Positions 1 through 10,941 are shown, counted from the first letter of the stretch. The stretch: DNA of 64,000 bases from Talinum fruticosum (GCA_021018815.1 JAITYX010000028.1:3055001-3119000); one strand, 5' to 3'. Numbers and translations: made by a program. Notes: generated by a model from the sequence alone, not told the origin.

Positions 1-1730
1 TTAATAGTTCAATTCAATTTTCTCATAACCTAATTCAACCTCTTCTTACTACTAAAGTCCTTCAAGTTTCGATTACGCTTCCACATTACTAATCAACCTC
101 TTCTTACTCACACTTAGTTAGATAGCTCTCATTCTTACTTCACTACTAAATTTCTTTAGCTCCCTTCATTTCCAAGTGTAATTTGCTCTCATCTTAGGTT
201 TCTACCCCATTAATTGCTCTTTCTTGATCGACTCAATCATACGGTTCTTAGTCTCTTTTCATCGCTCCACTTCCGCTAGCTCCGCTTATCTTCGAATTTA
301 GTTCAACCTCAAGGATTTAATTATCTTTTGAACTCAATTATCCTAATACTCACCCACTTCTCATTCCCATGCCTGGATTGTGCATCACTTGGTATGAACT
401 CCCACTCTTCTTTTATGCTTAAGTCATTATTTCCCAATATAAGTCGTTACCTTCTAACGCAAAGAATTTAGGAAATCTCTAAGGTTCAATCGAAGCATCA
501 ATTCACGATTTAGACCCAAATCACCATTTCTTCATCTCGTAATCGCTAATTAAGATCTTCACAATACTCTTTATATCTACACAATCTAACTCCTTCTAAA
601 CTTTCAAGCATCGTAATTCAGCCCTATCCAACTACTAAAGTCCTTCAAGTTTCGATTCGGACTTAATAGTTCAATTCAATTTTCTCATAACCTAATTCAG
701 TTCTAATCACTTCCTAACTTCATCTTATCACGCAAACATTCAATATTGATAACAAAACTCATTTGGGTTTTGAAATTACTAATAGTTTAGAGTATGAGAT
801 TACCCACCTCAAATTTTATGGTTTGAGAAACGGATTGGGTATTCCGTGTTGTCTTGGGTTCGGCCTCTCGCTTCCTCTCCCTTTCACCCGCTCGAGCTCT
901 CTCTCTTTTGCTCTGTTTCGATCAGGTTGGCTCCCCGCTGCCTCCGGTTCTCGTTTATTGCTTCCTCTCGCTTTCCGTGCTTGCTTTCGGTCCCTTTCCT
1001 CGCCTCTCGCCTTCCCGGTTCGCCGTTCTTGACGTCCCTTGGGTTGGTCTCATTCTCTCACGCTTCGTCTCTGCTCCGGTTCTTTCTTTCGCCCTCGCTC
1101 TACCCCCGTCCCTCGGTCTCTTCCCTTTGCTCGCCGCTTCTTCGCGTTGCCGGCTGTCGGCTTCGGTTCCGTGGTAGTCGCCGGTCCCCCTCGGTCTTCC
1201 CGGCCTTCGCACACTCGCCACCTCTCTCTCTCTCTCCCGTTCGATGCTTCCTCTTTCTTCCTCCTCTAGCTCTGCTTCTTTTTCTTTTATTTCTTTGCTT
1301 TCCAGTACCCCCTCCCTTTGGTTCCTCTTTCTTTTTATTTTTTGCACTCTCTCTCCACCGCTCGACAAAACCCACCTCCCCTTTCTATTGGACCCCCAAT
1401 TAATCTGTTTCATCTCTTCATAATTCAGCCAAGGTAATCAGCGGACCATATATGACAAATCCATATCTCCTCCCTTCCGTCCTCTTATGCCGTTGCATCC
1501 TAACTTATTTTAATACACCGGCCACGATAATTCGTGAATCGTGCAAAGATTCGACTTAACAAAAAGGGAGGCAATTTTCTTAATTTAATTTATTCAACAA
1601 TAGCCTCCAAAGGGATACTAAAGTAATACATTTGGCTGTAAATAAATTCGGTCACTCACCCCTAGATTCGCGAAATAATACTCAATAATTCTATTCTTTA
1701 CAACCGCTTACGTGAAAATCACGGGTATTA
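1..1730 (-). repeat. LTR end (minus-oriented), nested in integrase
   Basis: Read on the minus strand, the right edge begins TGTAATACCCGTGATTTTCA, a start typical of plant LTRs, and it cuts a minus-strand integrase reading frame in mid-domain. The left end lies outside the window. Inside, 846-1400 is strongly pyrimidine-rich on the plus strand (GA-rich on the minus strand), and short blocks recur: the block at 1-37 returns at 663-699, and the block at 51-74 returns near 634. No protein can be recognised in it. The LTR identity rests on the terminus and the insertion context, since the partner LTR is not visible. Confidence 0.5.
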
Positions 1731-3165
1731 CACCATAAGTCTAAGGAGGGAAGGTAGTGCTGAATTTGAAGGCGGTTCCCATTTTTCTTCACGAGTGTGA
1801 TCAAGACATGTGTGAGGAACTTATAATCTCTATCCGAGACTATGCTCCTGCGAATATTATGTAGCCCGACAACTTCATTAAAATACAGGTTAGCCACCTT
1901 AGAAGCATTAAATGTAGTATGACAAGGAATAATATGAGTCATTTTTGAAAAGTTGTCAACTACCACCAATATAGAGTCCTTGGACGTTTGTGTCCGAGGC
2001 GGACCTATAATGAAATTGAGACTAACATCCTCCCAAGGACCTTCTAGGATAGGCAATGGCATGTACAAACCTTGGGATAGGGAGTGGATTTTGGCCAAAT
2101 GGCGAGTAGCACACCTCTTGATGTAATGCTCGACATATCGGGCCATCTTAGGCTAGAAATAATGCTCCTTCAATAAGGTCGCGATCTTCCGCAGTCCAAA
2201 ATGATCAAGAAGATCTCCACCATGCAGCTCTTGATTCAATAATTCTCTGTATCCTCCTCGAGGAATACACAATCTAGTACCCTTGAATAAACAACCTCAT
2301 TCAATAACAAGCTTTCAAAAGGGATGCTTACAACATTTCTCAAAAATCTCCTTAAAATCAACATCTTCAACATATTGACTCTTGATCAATTCAAAGCCAA
2401 TAACTAAGGAATCAAGCACAAAATGCTACAAATAACTCTAGGACAGAGCATCAATAGCTCTATTTAAGTGTCCAACTTTGAGCTTGATTTTGAAGTGAGT
2501 ACGATCGAAGATACTTTACCCACTTAGCATGCCTTGGGTTGAGTTTGTGCTGTCCTTGGATGTACTTCAATGTTTCATCGTCCGAGTGTAAGATGAACTC
2601 GGAACCAATGAGGTAATGTCTCCGAGTGCTCAAGAGCTCAAATGATAGTGCTTGAACTCTTTATATAGGTGAAGTACTTTCTCTGGTGTCGTTAAGCTCC
2701 TCACTGAAGTAGGCAACGAGGCTTGCCTTCTTGAGGTCACACAGCTCCTATGCCAACTCCGGATGCATCACATTCTACTTCACATAGTTTTAAGAAATCG
2801 GGGAGGGCAAGTGCTAGGCCAAAAGTTAGCCTCAACTTGATTTGCTCAAAAGCTTTCTAAGCTACTTGAGTTAGCTGGAGCTTCTTCTCTTTTTAAAAAT
2901 TGTCATAGGGGCCACGACTGTGCTGAAATCTCCGATAAATCTCCTGTAAAATGAGGTCAATCCATGTAAGCTCCTCACTTCGGTGATAGTGGTAGGAATT
3001 GGCCATTCTTGGATGGATTGAATCTTCTCATCATCAACTAACATTTCCTATTCGGACAAAACAAAGCCGAAAAAAGTAACTTGGGAAGTAAAAATTGACA
3101 CTTTCCCCGGTTGCCATAAAGTTTCTTCTACGATAGAATTTGTAGAAGCTGTTCTGCGAGTGGTT
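1731..3165 (-). pseudogene. Chromovirus-like pol fragment: RT C-terminus, RNase H, integrase
   Basis: The minus strand carries Ty3/gypsy pol pieces in the normal order. The RT connection region lies near 2960-3060 (ITEVRSLHGLTSFYRRFIGDF). RNase H follows near 2520-2620 (FILHSDDETLKYIQGQHKLN, then RHAKWVKYL). The integrase core is at about 1760-2146 (LYMPLPILEGPWEDVSLNFI, then SILVVVDNFSKMTHII and SDRDYKFL). Between these pieces the frame shifts and stops recur, so no polyprotein is made. The integrase ends abruptly at 1731, where the LTR is inserted. The sequence resembles plant chromovirus pol and the family seen again at 3.2-7.9 and 41-64 kb. The right edge meets an oppositely oriented gag near 3165. 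Confidence 0.8.
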
Positions 3166-3179
3166 TGAATGCTCCTTGG

Positions 3180-3603
3180 CGGTTGAAATCCAAGAGTTTG
3201 AGGGCCGCCTGAACCCATATGAGTTTTTGGATTGGTTGCAAAGGGTTGAAAGAATTATCGACTACAAAGAAGTGAAGGACAAGAAAAAGTTAATCTTGTT
3301 GCTATCAAGCTCGGAGGTTTTGCCTCAACCTGGTGGGAAAACCTTGTGAAGAGGCGTGTTGTTCAATGGAAACCCAAGATAAGAAGTTTAGAGAAAATAA
3401 GGTCTAAGTTGAAGGCTCGATTGTTACCACCCACATACATCCAGGACAACTACTCTAAGTTGTATAACCGACAACATGGTTCAATGAGTATGACCTTCCG
3501 GGAGTATTCCACGGAGTTCGAAAGGTTGATGATTAAGAGTGATCTTCAAGAGTCCGAGGATGAGACCATAGTCAAATTGTGGTATCAAATTGTGTTTGCC
3601 TAA
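3180..3603 (+). pseudogene. Ty3/gypsy gag fragment
   Basis: Translation gives a retrotransposon gag core: EFEGRLNPYEFLDWLQRVER, then DYKEVKDKKK, then LKARLLPPTYIQDNYSKLYN and REYSTEFERLMIKSDLQESE. Gag normally forms the particle shell that packages element RNA. The reading frame changes between 3310 and 3346, and the usual zinc knuckle is absent because the sequence jumps to integrase after about 3600. The equivalent gag at 46072-46386 is better preserved. Confidence 0.8.
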
Positions 3604-4369
3604 TTGTGGTACAAAAGGGTAGATTATCCAAGAGATACATTCTAGAGGTCTAGTTGGCCATTTTGGAGAACAAAAGCAACTTAGATGCTCAAAGAGAATT
3701 ATTTTTGGTGGAGCATGGACACGAATGTTCAAGACATCATCATGCGATGTGTATTATGCCGATAAGCCAAGAGTCATTCCATAACCCAAGGACTTCACAC
3801 TCCCTTACCTGTTTCAACTCAAGCCTGGGTGGATGAAAGTTTAGATTTCATTCTAGGTCTACCTCGGACTCAAAGAGGGAAAGATTCTATTCTAGTGGTT
3901 GTTGATCGATTTTTAAAGATGGCTCAATTTGTTGCTTGCAACAAAACCAATGATGCTACTCTAGTTGGTGACCTATATTTCAAAGACGTGGTGAGATTAC
4001 ATAGGATCCCGAGGACAATGGTCTCAAACAGGGATACAAAATTGCACTAACCCGAGGGTGGTAACTTTATTAAAGAAACTAGGAACAAAATTAAAGTGCA
4101 ACACCACTTACCACCCTCGGACGGATGGTCGACTGCGGTCACCAACAGAGCTTTGGGAGTCCTACTCGGAACCTTGATCAACTCTAGTGCTCGGGCGTGG
4201 GATCAACTTCTTCCACATACTACGTTTGCTTACAATCGTACACCTAGCAAAACCACCTATGTATCTCTATTCAAGGTTGTATACGGTGTGGAACTACTCT
4301 CGCCACATGATCTGACCCCAAGAGCTTATGATGAGAAGGCTCATACGGATGCGATGAAAAGAGCTGCTA
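3604..4369 (+). pseudogene. Integrase, zinc-binding end and catalytic core (first part)
   Basis: Near 3615-3760 other frames read HSRGLVGHFGEQKQL and later DIIMRCVLCR, the remains of an HHCC zinc-binding domain. The core follows at 3829-4050 ([55 protein letters not shown]). The normal SDRD is NRD here. The next frame, 4096-4369, holds the end of the core (WDQLLPHTTFAYNRTPSKTT). Several frameshifts separate the pieces. The frame is cut at 4369 by the 2.2-kb insertion and would continue at 6588 in phase. Confidence 0.82.
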
Positions 4370-6579
4370 TTAAGTCGTATTTTATACATATTTTTAGTAG
4401 TTATTTAGTTTATATTATATAGTTTATTTTATCTAATTTATCCTATTTTGTCTATTTATAGGTAATTATCAAATAAAGTGGGGAAGAAAAGAAAAGATGT
4501 TAAAAGCAGATTTTTAGCTACCGACAAGCGTTCAAGAAAAGAAATGAAGTCGGTCCATAAAAATAATGTGTTATCAAATATTTATTTTATGATATTATAT
4601 TTTATGAAGTCTTAATTTGAAGAGGAGAGTGAAGATAATCATACTTCTAAACCTACTAGGACTCCTCCTTAGAGTTGCATGAGAAGAAAGAGGAACCAAG
4701 TCAAGCACCCACACTAGCTATTTAATAGCCACACAGCCCTCACGAACGAAGCCTCTCTCGATGGCCATCACAGCTCTCTCCCTCTCATCATCTCCATGCC
4801 ATCACATATCAACGCCCCCATCTCTCCCCCTTTGCCACCTCCTACTTGCTTCTACTTCATCATCACCACCTCACGGCATCACTTTCCCTTGCTCTTGATA
4901 ATTCCTACCCTTCATAATCTCATAATCATGTTTATCATCATCAACGTCTCACGCCAGCCCCTAATCATCTTTATCATCATGAACACCATTGTTCTGCGGC
5001 CGAAGAAATTTATATCGGTTGTATTATTTAGTATTGTAATTTTTACTAGTAAAGATTGAATTTTTATTGTTAGATTAATATTAAAGATGTTCTTTTTATT
5101 TAGTTTATGTGTTTTAAATTATATTATGTTTGAGTAGTTTTTGTATACATAGTATAATCTAGTTGAAATCATGTTAAATTATTTATTTTGAAACAAATTT
5201 TCGATCTTTAATGTCTTATTGATCGGATCCATGATTCTATGATAATTAGATTTTAATGTTTATGATTTTGTCTAATTAATTAGAGTGGACGCTAATTAGT
5301 TTTATATAAATACATATGATAGTTTGAAGGACTTAAGTACGTAATCGCTTGGTCTTTTAGACATAACTATCACCCTAGTTAATCATGGATGACTCATACC
5401 CGTCTCTTTTAATTAGGAAATTATCATAGATCTCTTTCTAATCAATTTACTAGTAGATTGGTTATTAGGTGCTAGATGATGTTTTTTAATACTTAATGCT
5501 CTAATTTGATTAAATTCTAGTACTAGTGCTAGGGTTATCAATATTAGTAGGGTTTATATTAGGGTTAGACCTAATTAAACTAATAACTAAGGAAAAACGG
5601 GGAAGATCCCTAGTGGTTGTCTTCTATAGTTTAGCTCATGGGTATATCAATTTGTTTGTTAATGATAAATAATAATTTACATGATGGATATAGATTATAC
5701 TAAGTGTTTTTATAAAATTGATATCTTTGATAATTATTTATTTCCTTCTTAGTAGTTTTCTTTTGTTTAATAATTTTTATTTACAAAGTTACAATCTTTT
5801 ATTATTAATTTCGTTATTCCCTCCATAAATAACAGCATTTTGGGTTAGTTTTAGGAATTTTATTTTAACCTAATTTTGAGTTTTTATATATTTTAATTTT
5901 TAGATTATTTTTCCGTCGGTTTTATTATTTTTGAGTCGGTTTGTTAGAAATTAGTTTTAAAATAGTTTATTTTATGATTTTTGTGTTTTATCTTCTTTTA
6001 GGGTTTAGATAAAGTCCTAGATTGATGTGATTAAATTTTAGAAATTTTGAAATTAATTTGATAATTTTTCATATTTAATTCTTGAATTTAATTACTGTAG
6101 GTTTTTAGTTAAATAAATTCGTAAATTCGGTTTTAAATTTTATTTTTATATTTTTAGGGTCTGATTAGCTCTAGAAAATTAGTGTTAATATTCTAGGTAA
6201 TTTTTGTATTTATTTTCGTATTTAATTTAGTGCAGAATTTTACTTATTTACTTTTACTGTTTTAGAATTTGTTTATTTTACGCTTTAGTTTTCTGTTTTA
6301 ATTATTCTAAAAAATATATGAAAAATATTTTTGGGTTATTATAATTTTTATATTCTGTATAAATTATTTACTTATTAGTGCATAATTTTATGTGTTTTAT
6401 AGTTATTAATTTACTAGTTTATATTTTCTGTTTTGTTTTAAAGAGTAGTAAATTTAATTAGATTTAAGCTTGCATATTATTATATCTTTGCTCGTGGATT
6501 CGATCCCTACTTCCGTATGCTATATTATTTATTATACGCCTAAGTAGTTTTTTAATTTGTAGCCGTACGACAAGCTAAC
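4370..6579. mobile_element. Unclassified 2.2-kb insertion with 8-bp target duplication
   Basis: The 8-bp sequence AGCTGCTA occurs at 4362-4369 and at 6580-6587. Removing one copy plus the 2,210 bp between restores an in-phase integrase reading (AMKRAAKIQELHEKVK), which fixes the insertion boundaries. The insert has no recognisable protein. It has a C-rich stretch at 4730-4900 and a very AT-rich body at 5040-6500. The ends start TTAAGTCGTATTTT and finish GTACGACAAGCTAAC; the only shared terminal signal is a weak inverted GTCGTA. An 8-bp duplication fits a hAT-type element, but without clear terminal inverted repeats or a transposase the class is open. Confidence 0.65.
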
Positions 6580-6935
6580 AGCTGCTAAGATCCAGGAGCT
6601 ACATGAGAAGGTGAAAGCGAAAATTGAGCAAGCTAATATGACCTACTAAGCTAGTGCTAACAAGAACCCAAGGAAGATGGTTTTTCAGCCACGTGATGTC
6701 GTTTGGATCCACTTGAGGAAGGAATGTTATCCTTCTAAGCGTAAGTCTCAGTTGATGCCAAGGGCAAAATGTCCTTTTGAGGTGCTTGAAAGAATTAATT
6801 ACAACGCTTAGAAAGTGAACTTGCCCGGAGACTATGCTTTGTCTTAGCTACGTACAATGTTGTTGATTTATCTTCTTACTTGGAAGATAATTCACTCGAG
6901 AATTTGAGGGAAAATTGTTTTCAAGCCGGGGAGGA
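6580..6935 (+). pseudogene. Integrase C-terminus and polypurine tract of copy 1
   Basis: The frame resumes after the insertion with AAKIQELHEKVKAKIEQANM, then KNPRKMVFQPRDVVWIHLRK, then CPFEVLERINYNA and VNLPGDYAL. This is the C-terminal DNA-binding part typical of chromovirus-like integrases that lack an obvious chromodomain. There are stop codons at about 6648 and 6810. The purine-rich AAGCCGGGGAGGA just before 6936 is a plausible polypurine tract priming plus-strand synthesis next to the 3' LTR. Confidence 0.78.
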
Positions 6936-7918
6936 TGATAGGGAGGAGAACCCAAGCTAGACTAATAATATAAGAACTAGCCGAGTGGTGCCTAATACTT
7001 TTGAGTCCACAAAATCAACTGCTGGGTCCTCACTTTTAACACAAGCCTCAAGGGAGTTTTGACAACACCTAGAAATACTTGTCTACCTCCTCATATAGGA
7101 ATAAATGAGCCACACAAGTTTGAAGCTATTGAGATAATAAGTCTAAGTTGGTCTTTTCTTAGTTCACGGTCTTCGAGCTCGGACCATTTTGCAGTGACAC
7201 TCGGATGTACTTGGGCATCCTCAGCCTAGCTAGAAAGGGAAAGTTTAAGGATCAGAATGCAAAGAGAATGTGGTGATATTGAGTACAATTGTCACTATCA
7301 TAAGAATTGTACTATTTTATACTATTTACGTTGGCTGATTCTTTGGTCCACTCTTATTTCTACTTGTCTTATTTTCTACTGTAACTATGCTACTTTTTGT
7401 CCTTTATTTAACTGAATACATCACAGCCTTTGGATTGTAAAAGGGATTTATGACCCTCGGATTAAAATGATGTAACCTAAATCAAGGCCCTACAAATATG
7501 CATGGGTTTTCACTTGTAAGGAACAACCTGATTTGAACATTAGTTATATGTTAAGTAAAGTTGAACCCAGCTTCGTACAATGCTAAATTCTCTTTTGCTT
7601 GTCTAATTAGTGACATAATTAGGTCTGTGTCGGAAGAGTCTAATTATACTTAGAGTAGTGTGACTGTATCTCTAAGTGTGATTAGTGCCATAATCTTATC
7701 CTTGGTGGTGTGACTATATCATTGGATATTTCTTGTCTATCCTGTTCTTGTTACCTAGTGTTGGTTACCATTGTTAATCATCTATCTCAGGGGATTAGTT
7801 TAGTTCTTGATCATTTACTCGTCCCTCGTTTTCGTTTCGAGCCCCGTCCGACCTCCCATAACTGCGCCCCTTTGTACTCTGTTTCAGAATCGGTGTAGCC
7901 TTGCGTCTTGGCACATCA
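6936..7918 (+). repeat. 3' LTR of chromovirus-like copy 1
   Basis: This block aligns along its whole length with 44580-45567. It starts TGATAGGGAG after the polypurine tract and ends ACATCA. In the other copies that end is followed at once by a tRNA-iMet-type primer binding site. Length is 983 bp against 988 bp. Shared landmarks include the stretch near 7500 with CATGGGTTTTCACTTGTAAG. The divergence from the other copy suggests age. Confidence 0.85.
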
Positions 7919-8756
7919 TATTGTCCCTAAGTTAATAGTTTCCTCTATTTTTTATGAGCGATTTTCATGATCTTCCACACCTTTTGTTAGTTCTTTAGGG
8001 ATTTCTTGTTTGTCATTAGAGGCAAAACAATTAAGAACAAGAATACCACACACTTAGAAATAGAAATCACGAGTATTAGAAGACGAACTAATAGAATCAA
8101 AAAATGAAAAATCAACCCTAACCCTAGACTTAGAAACACATTACTCTCCTAAGATGACAACGAAGTCTTGGCATTCTTCAACATTAATCAAAGTAATATG
8201 CTTGGACCCTTCTTTGTCGATGTTAGTGATGTACCTCAACGAGTCAAACTTTAGGTGTGAAATGGCTTGGGATAGTATGGAGGCTAAATTACCCTTTAGG
8301 TATTTCTCTTGTCCAAACGACGGACCAAAGATGCTTCTCTTTGCCAAGTTAGTCCGATCTGGGTGGACTGTTCCTTTTGAGGAGGTAAAGTGCCTCATTT
8401 TTTTAATAAGTGGTAGTCACTAAAAATTTCTAAACCAAGGACTAGAAGGCCTTTTCCCTATACATAATAGGGCTAAGGAAAACCTTAGTAAGGGAAGTCA
8501 TCCCCTTCCTTAAAAAATTGCTGGTTTAAGGTACGAGGATAAGGCTTAATAGAGTGGACTCTAAATGGCTCAATCCTCCTAGTTTGTGTTTCCCACTTAG
8601 CTTGGGCTACTTCCTTAGAAGTTGGATGGTAGCCTAGACCAAACTTGTAATTTTTGGTGGGTTCAAGGAGCGCAAAGATTAGATGGTGTTCCCTCCCGCC
8701 TACAACTAAGTTAGGAAACTACCCCTTCTTCCTTAGCATCGAATGGACACTATGAT
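7919..8756 (-). pseudogene. Possible gypsy pol linker fragment
   Basis: The minus strand at about 8530-8680 reads YKFGLGYHPTSKEVAQAKWE, then TRRIEPFRVHSIKPYPRTLN, in closely spaced frames. A GLGY motif followed by a charged linker is seen downstream of G-patch regions in some Tat polyproteins, so this may be another element's protease-RT linker. A minus frame at 8141-8398 (85 codons) continues in the same direction but matches nothing I recognise. 7919-8130 shows no feature. The right border is the truncated Tat LTR. Confidence 0.3.
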
Positions 8757-9160
8757 TATATAGAAGAGATAAAAAGGAGTATGAGGAGGGGAGCATAAAC
8801 CATAGTGGAGTAGTAAAAAAGGACAACTATAGTGGAGTAGTAAAAAAAAAGGACAAAAAAACAATAAGGTTGGTTAAAAAAAGGACAAAATTAATTAAGT
8901 TTTATTTTTAATTTTTTTTGTTTTGGGCTGGAGGCGTGGCTGGCAGCTGCAGCCATGCCCCTGAAATTTTTTATTTTTGTTTTTTATCCTTTTTTATTTT
9001 ATTTTTTTAACTCTTTTGGACTTTTTGGGTTTTCTTTTTTGGATAATGTATTTTGGACCTTTTGGACTTTTTTGTCACAATTTGATTGTTATTTTTATAT
9101 GTTATATATTAATGCTTGTAATAAATTCTTAAATATATAAGGGTCAAAATTTGGTGTCTA
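8757..9160 (-). repeat. Truncated 3' LTR of the Tat element
   Basis: This aligns with 23853-24226, the U3 end of the 5' LTR, including the paired CATAGTGGAGTAGTAAAAAA blocks and the terminus. On the minus strand it starts TGTAGACACCAAATTTTGAC, preceded by GAGGGGCAATC as polypurine tract. Similarity stops at 8757, so about 3.5 kb of the LTR is missing. 8940-8965 carries a short G/C-rich segment absent from the other LTR. Confidence 0.8.
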
Positions 9161-9175
9161 CAGATTGCCCCTCGT
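9161..9175 (-). promoter_or_regulatory. Polypurine tract of the Tat element
   Basis: On the minus strand the bases directly before the LTR start read ACGAGGGGCAATC. A purine run touching the TGTAGACACC terminus is the expected primer site for plus-strand DNA synthesis. The call rests on position and composition. Confidence 0.6.
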
Positions 9176-9295
9176 TGATTGAGCTTTTGAAAAAGTGATG
9201 ATCAACGTCATAAGAGACATGCAAATTTTGACTCACCGATTAAATTTAGATAAAAAAAGAAACAATGCGACTGGATCGAATGCATGAGATATAAT

Positions 9296-9870
9296 TCAGG
9301 GTCACAAAATAACTTTGAGTTGATCAAACACGACTCAAGGTCAAAATAACTCTAGGTTAATAAAATTCTGGGTCAATGTAACTTTGGGTTAAATAGATAC
9401 GACTCGGGGTCAAAATAACTCCGGTTTACGTTTGGCTCGGGGCCAAAGAATAACTCCGGGTTAATTAAATATGACTCGGGGTCAAAATAGGTCTTATTTA
9501 TGTTTGACTCGGGGTTAGAGAATAACTCTGGGTTAATTAAATATGACTCACGATCAAAATAACTCTGGATTACACTCGATCGGGGGTCAAAAATAACTTT
9601 GGATTATGCTTGACTCAGGGTCAAAAATAACTCTGGGTTAGTTAAATATGGCTCAAGGTTGAAATAATTTTGGATTACATTTGATCGAGGGCCCAAAAAA
9701 TGACTTTGGATTACATTTGACTCGGGGTCGAAATAATTTTGGATTACATTTGACTCGGGGTCAAAAAATAACTTTGGATTATGTTTGACTCGGGGTCAAA
9801 AATAACTCTGGGTTAATTGGATATGACTCGGGGTCGAAATAATTTTAGATTGCGTCGACTCGGGGTCAAC
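9296..9870. repeat. Minisatellite, about 37-bp unit, roughly 15 copies
   Basis: The plus strand repeats GACTCGGGGTCAAAATAACT followed by CTGGGTTAATTAAATAT with variations. The GACTCGGGGTC core recurs at about 9400, 9471, 9505, 9719, 9752, 9787, 9826 and 9858, with degenerate copies between. Spacing is 33-39 bp. It lies between pol and the 3' LTR, the region of Tat elements known to carry hypervariable tandem repeats. Confidence 0.85.
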
Positions 9871-10076
9871 AAATGTGCACGATGATGGTGAAATCATAAA
9901 AATCACTTTGAAAACTAAGGCACTTGGATGCGATAAATATTCGAAAATCAAATACTAAGCTTTGTAACGAGTTTAGATTGAGTTTGATTGGTGCTCTGTT
10001 TTTACAAAATAGTTGGCTAAGTATCTTGAAAAGGAAATGCATCAATACAACCGACAAGATACATATAGTCACATGA
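9871..10076. other. Non-coding spacer between the two minisatellites
   Basis: This stretch is the AT-rich 3' untranslated part of the Tat element. No domain, repeat or regulatory motif stands out. Confidence 0.5.
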
Positions 10077-10243
10077 TAGATAAGAGGATATTTCACGGTA
10101 TTTCTTTGGTACGTTGAAGAGTATTTTGCAATGGATAAAGAGGTGTGCTACATGCCCTCGTATGCTGGATAAGAGAGTGCTTCACATTCTTGTGTATGAC
10201 GGATAAAGGGGTGCGTTGCATGCATTTGTACTCTGGATAAAAG
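10077..10243. repeat. Minisatellite, 34-bp unit, 4-5 copies
   Basis: TGGATAA or a variant recurs at 10132, 10166, 10200 and 10234, exactly 34 bp apart, with a fainter copy near 10077. Each unit runs roughly GGATAAAGAGGTGTGCTACA followed by a TGC/TGT-rich tail. It is the second tandem family in the same 3' region and differs in sequence from the 37-bp family. Confidence 0.75.
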
Positions 10244-10328
10244 AGTTTTGTGTAGTGGAAGAACGAAGGTTTTGCAACGTGATGGAATTGCAAAATGAGT
10301 TGAAGAGTATGCAAAGGTTTCCTTTGCT

Positions 10329-10337
10329 TATAAATTA
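10329..10337 (+). promoter_or_regulatory. TATA-like box ahead of the antisense ORF
   Basis: TATAAATTA lies 91 bp upstream of the ATG at 10428 and points along the plus strand, opposite to the element's pol. It could give the extra ORF its own transcript. This is a single motif in AT-rich DNA. Confidence 0.35.
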
Positions 10338-10427
10338 GGTGCTTATGTCTTCATATTCGGACGCACCAAGGAAATATCATCTCGCTTATTTTTCCTCTTA
10401 TTCTTTTTCTAAAAGAATCTTTGAGAA

Positions 10428-10941
10428 ATGGATCTCGGGAATGATGTTGACAATCGGTTTAAGCGAAGGCTCAAGGAGATGATGAACTCTTTCAGGTATA
10501 AGAGGACCTCAACGTCTCGTTGCTTTATTGAAAACATGAAATCTATGTTAAGTGTTAGCATTAATTGGTCTCTTATTCATTCTGGTATACCATATTGGGA
10601 TGTAGATAGGCATGTTTTTAGATTTGGGGAAGAAGAAATGTGCCTTTAGTGGAAGAAATTGAAATGATACTAGGGTTAAAGTCTAATAGTCCTTTGATGG
10701 TCCCCAGGGCTATCATGGATAGGCAAGGGTAGTTAGCGGGGGTACTTGGGGTTCCTAGGAATTGTTATAGGAACTATGTGCATGAAAATGTTGTTCTATT
10801 AGAGAATGTTCTTGAAGGATTTATACCTACCTGTAGGAGTTCCTGCGAGATAGAATATAAAGAAGTTAGGGAAAATGCATGCCTCTTATTGATCCTTGGG
10901 ATCTTATTGTTTAGGGGAAAAGTTAGGATGTGTAGTTTGTG
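10428..10941 (+). pseudogene. Antisense extra ORF of the Tat element (DUF7745/PMD-like)
   Basis: The ORF begins MDLGNDVDNRFKRRLKEMMN and contains NWSLIHSGIPYWDVDRHVFR followed by FGEEEM. The next frame reads CPLVEEIEMILGLKSNSPLM, then VPRNCYRNYVHENVVLLENV. The pattern of W, then W-D-x-x-x-H-x-F-R-F-G and E-M-C-P-x-x-E-E-x-x-x-x-L-G, is seen in the plant DUF7745/plant-mobile-domain-like group. Such ORFs are known as antisense extra genes between pol and the 3' LTR in Tat elements; their function is unknown. Here a frameshift near 10640 and a TAG near 10728 break it. Confidence 0.65.

Larger units (their letters stand above)
3180..7918 (+). mobile_element. Deleted chromovirus-like Ty3/gypsy element (copy 1)
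   Basis: The plus strand holds gag (3180-3600), integrase (3600-4369, resumed at 6580-6935) and a complete 3' LTR (6936-7918). Protease, RT and RNase H are missing: gag passes straight into the integrase zinc-binding region near 3600. No 5' LTR precedes gag; instead a minus-strand pol fragment abuts it. A 2.2-kb insertion splits the integrase. The family matches the copies at 41.6-46.7 kb closely in gag, integrase and LTR. Confidence 0.85.

Noticed and set aside
763..1413. Overlapping open frames on both strands, up to 185 codons
   Set aside because: They follow from the C/T-rich composition of 846-1400; both strands are open together and the peptides are low-complexity Ser/Leu/Pro or Arg/Glu.
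4796..5059. 87-codon frame in the 2.2-kb insertion
   Set aside because: Pro/His/Ile-rich composition from a C-rich then AT-rich stretch; no domain.
8141..8423. Plus and minus frames of 85-89 codons
   Set aside because: The plus frame looks like a shadow; the minus frame agrees in direction with a possible pol linker but has no identifiable motif, so it is not called as a gene.
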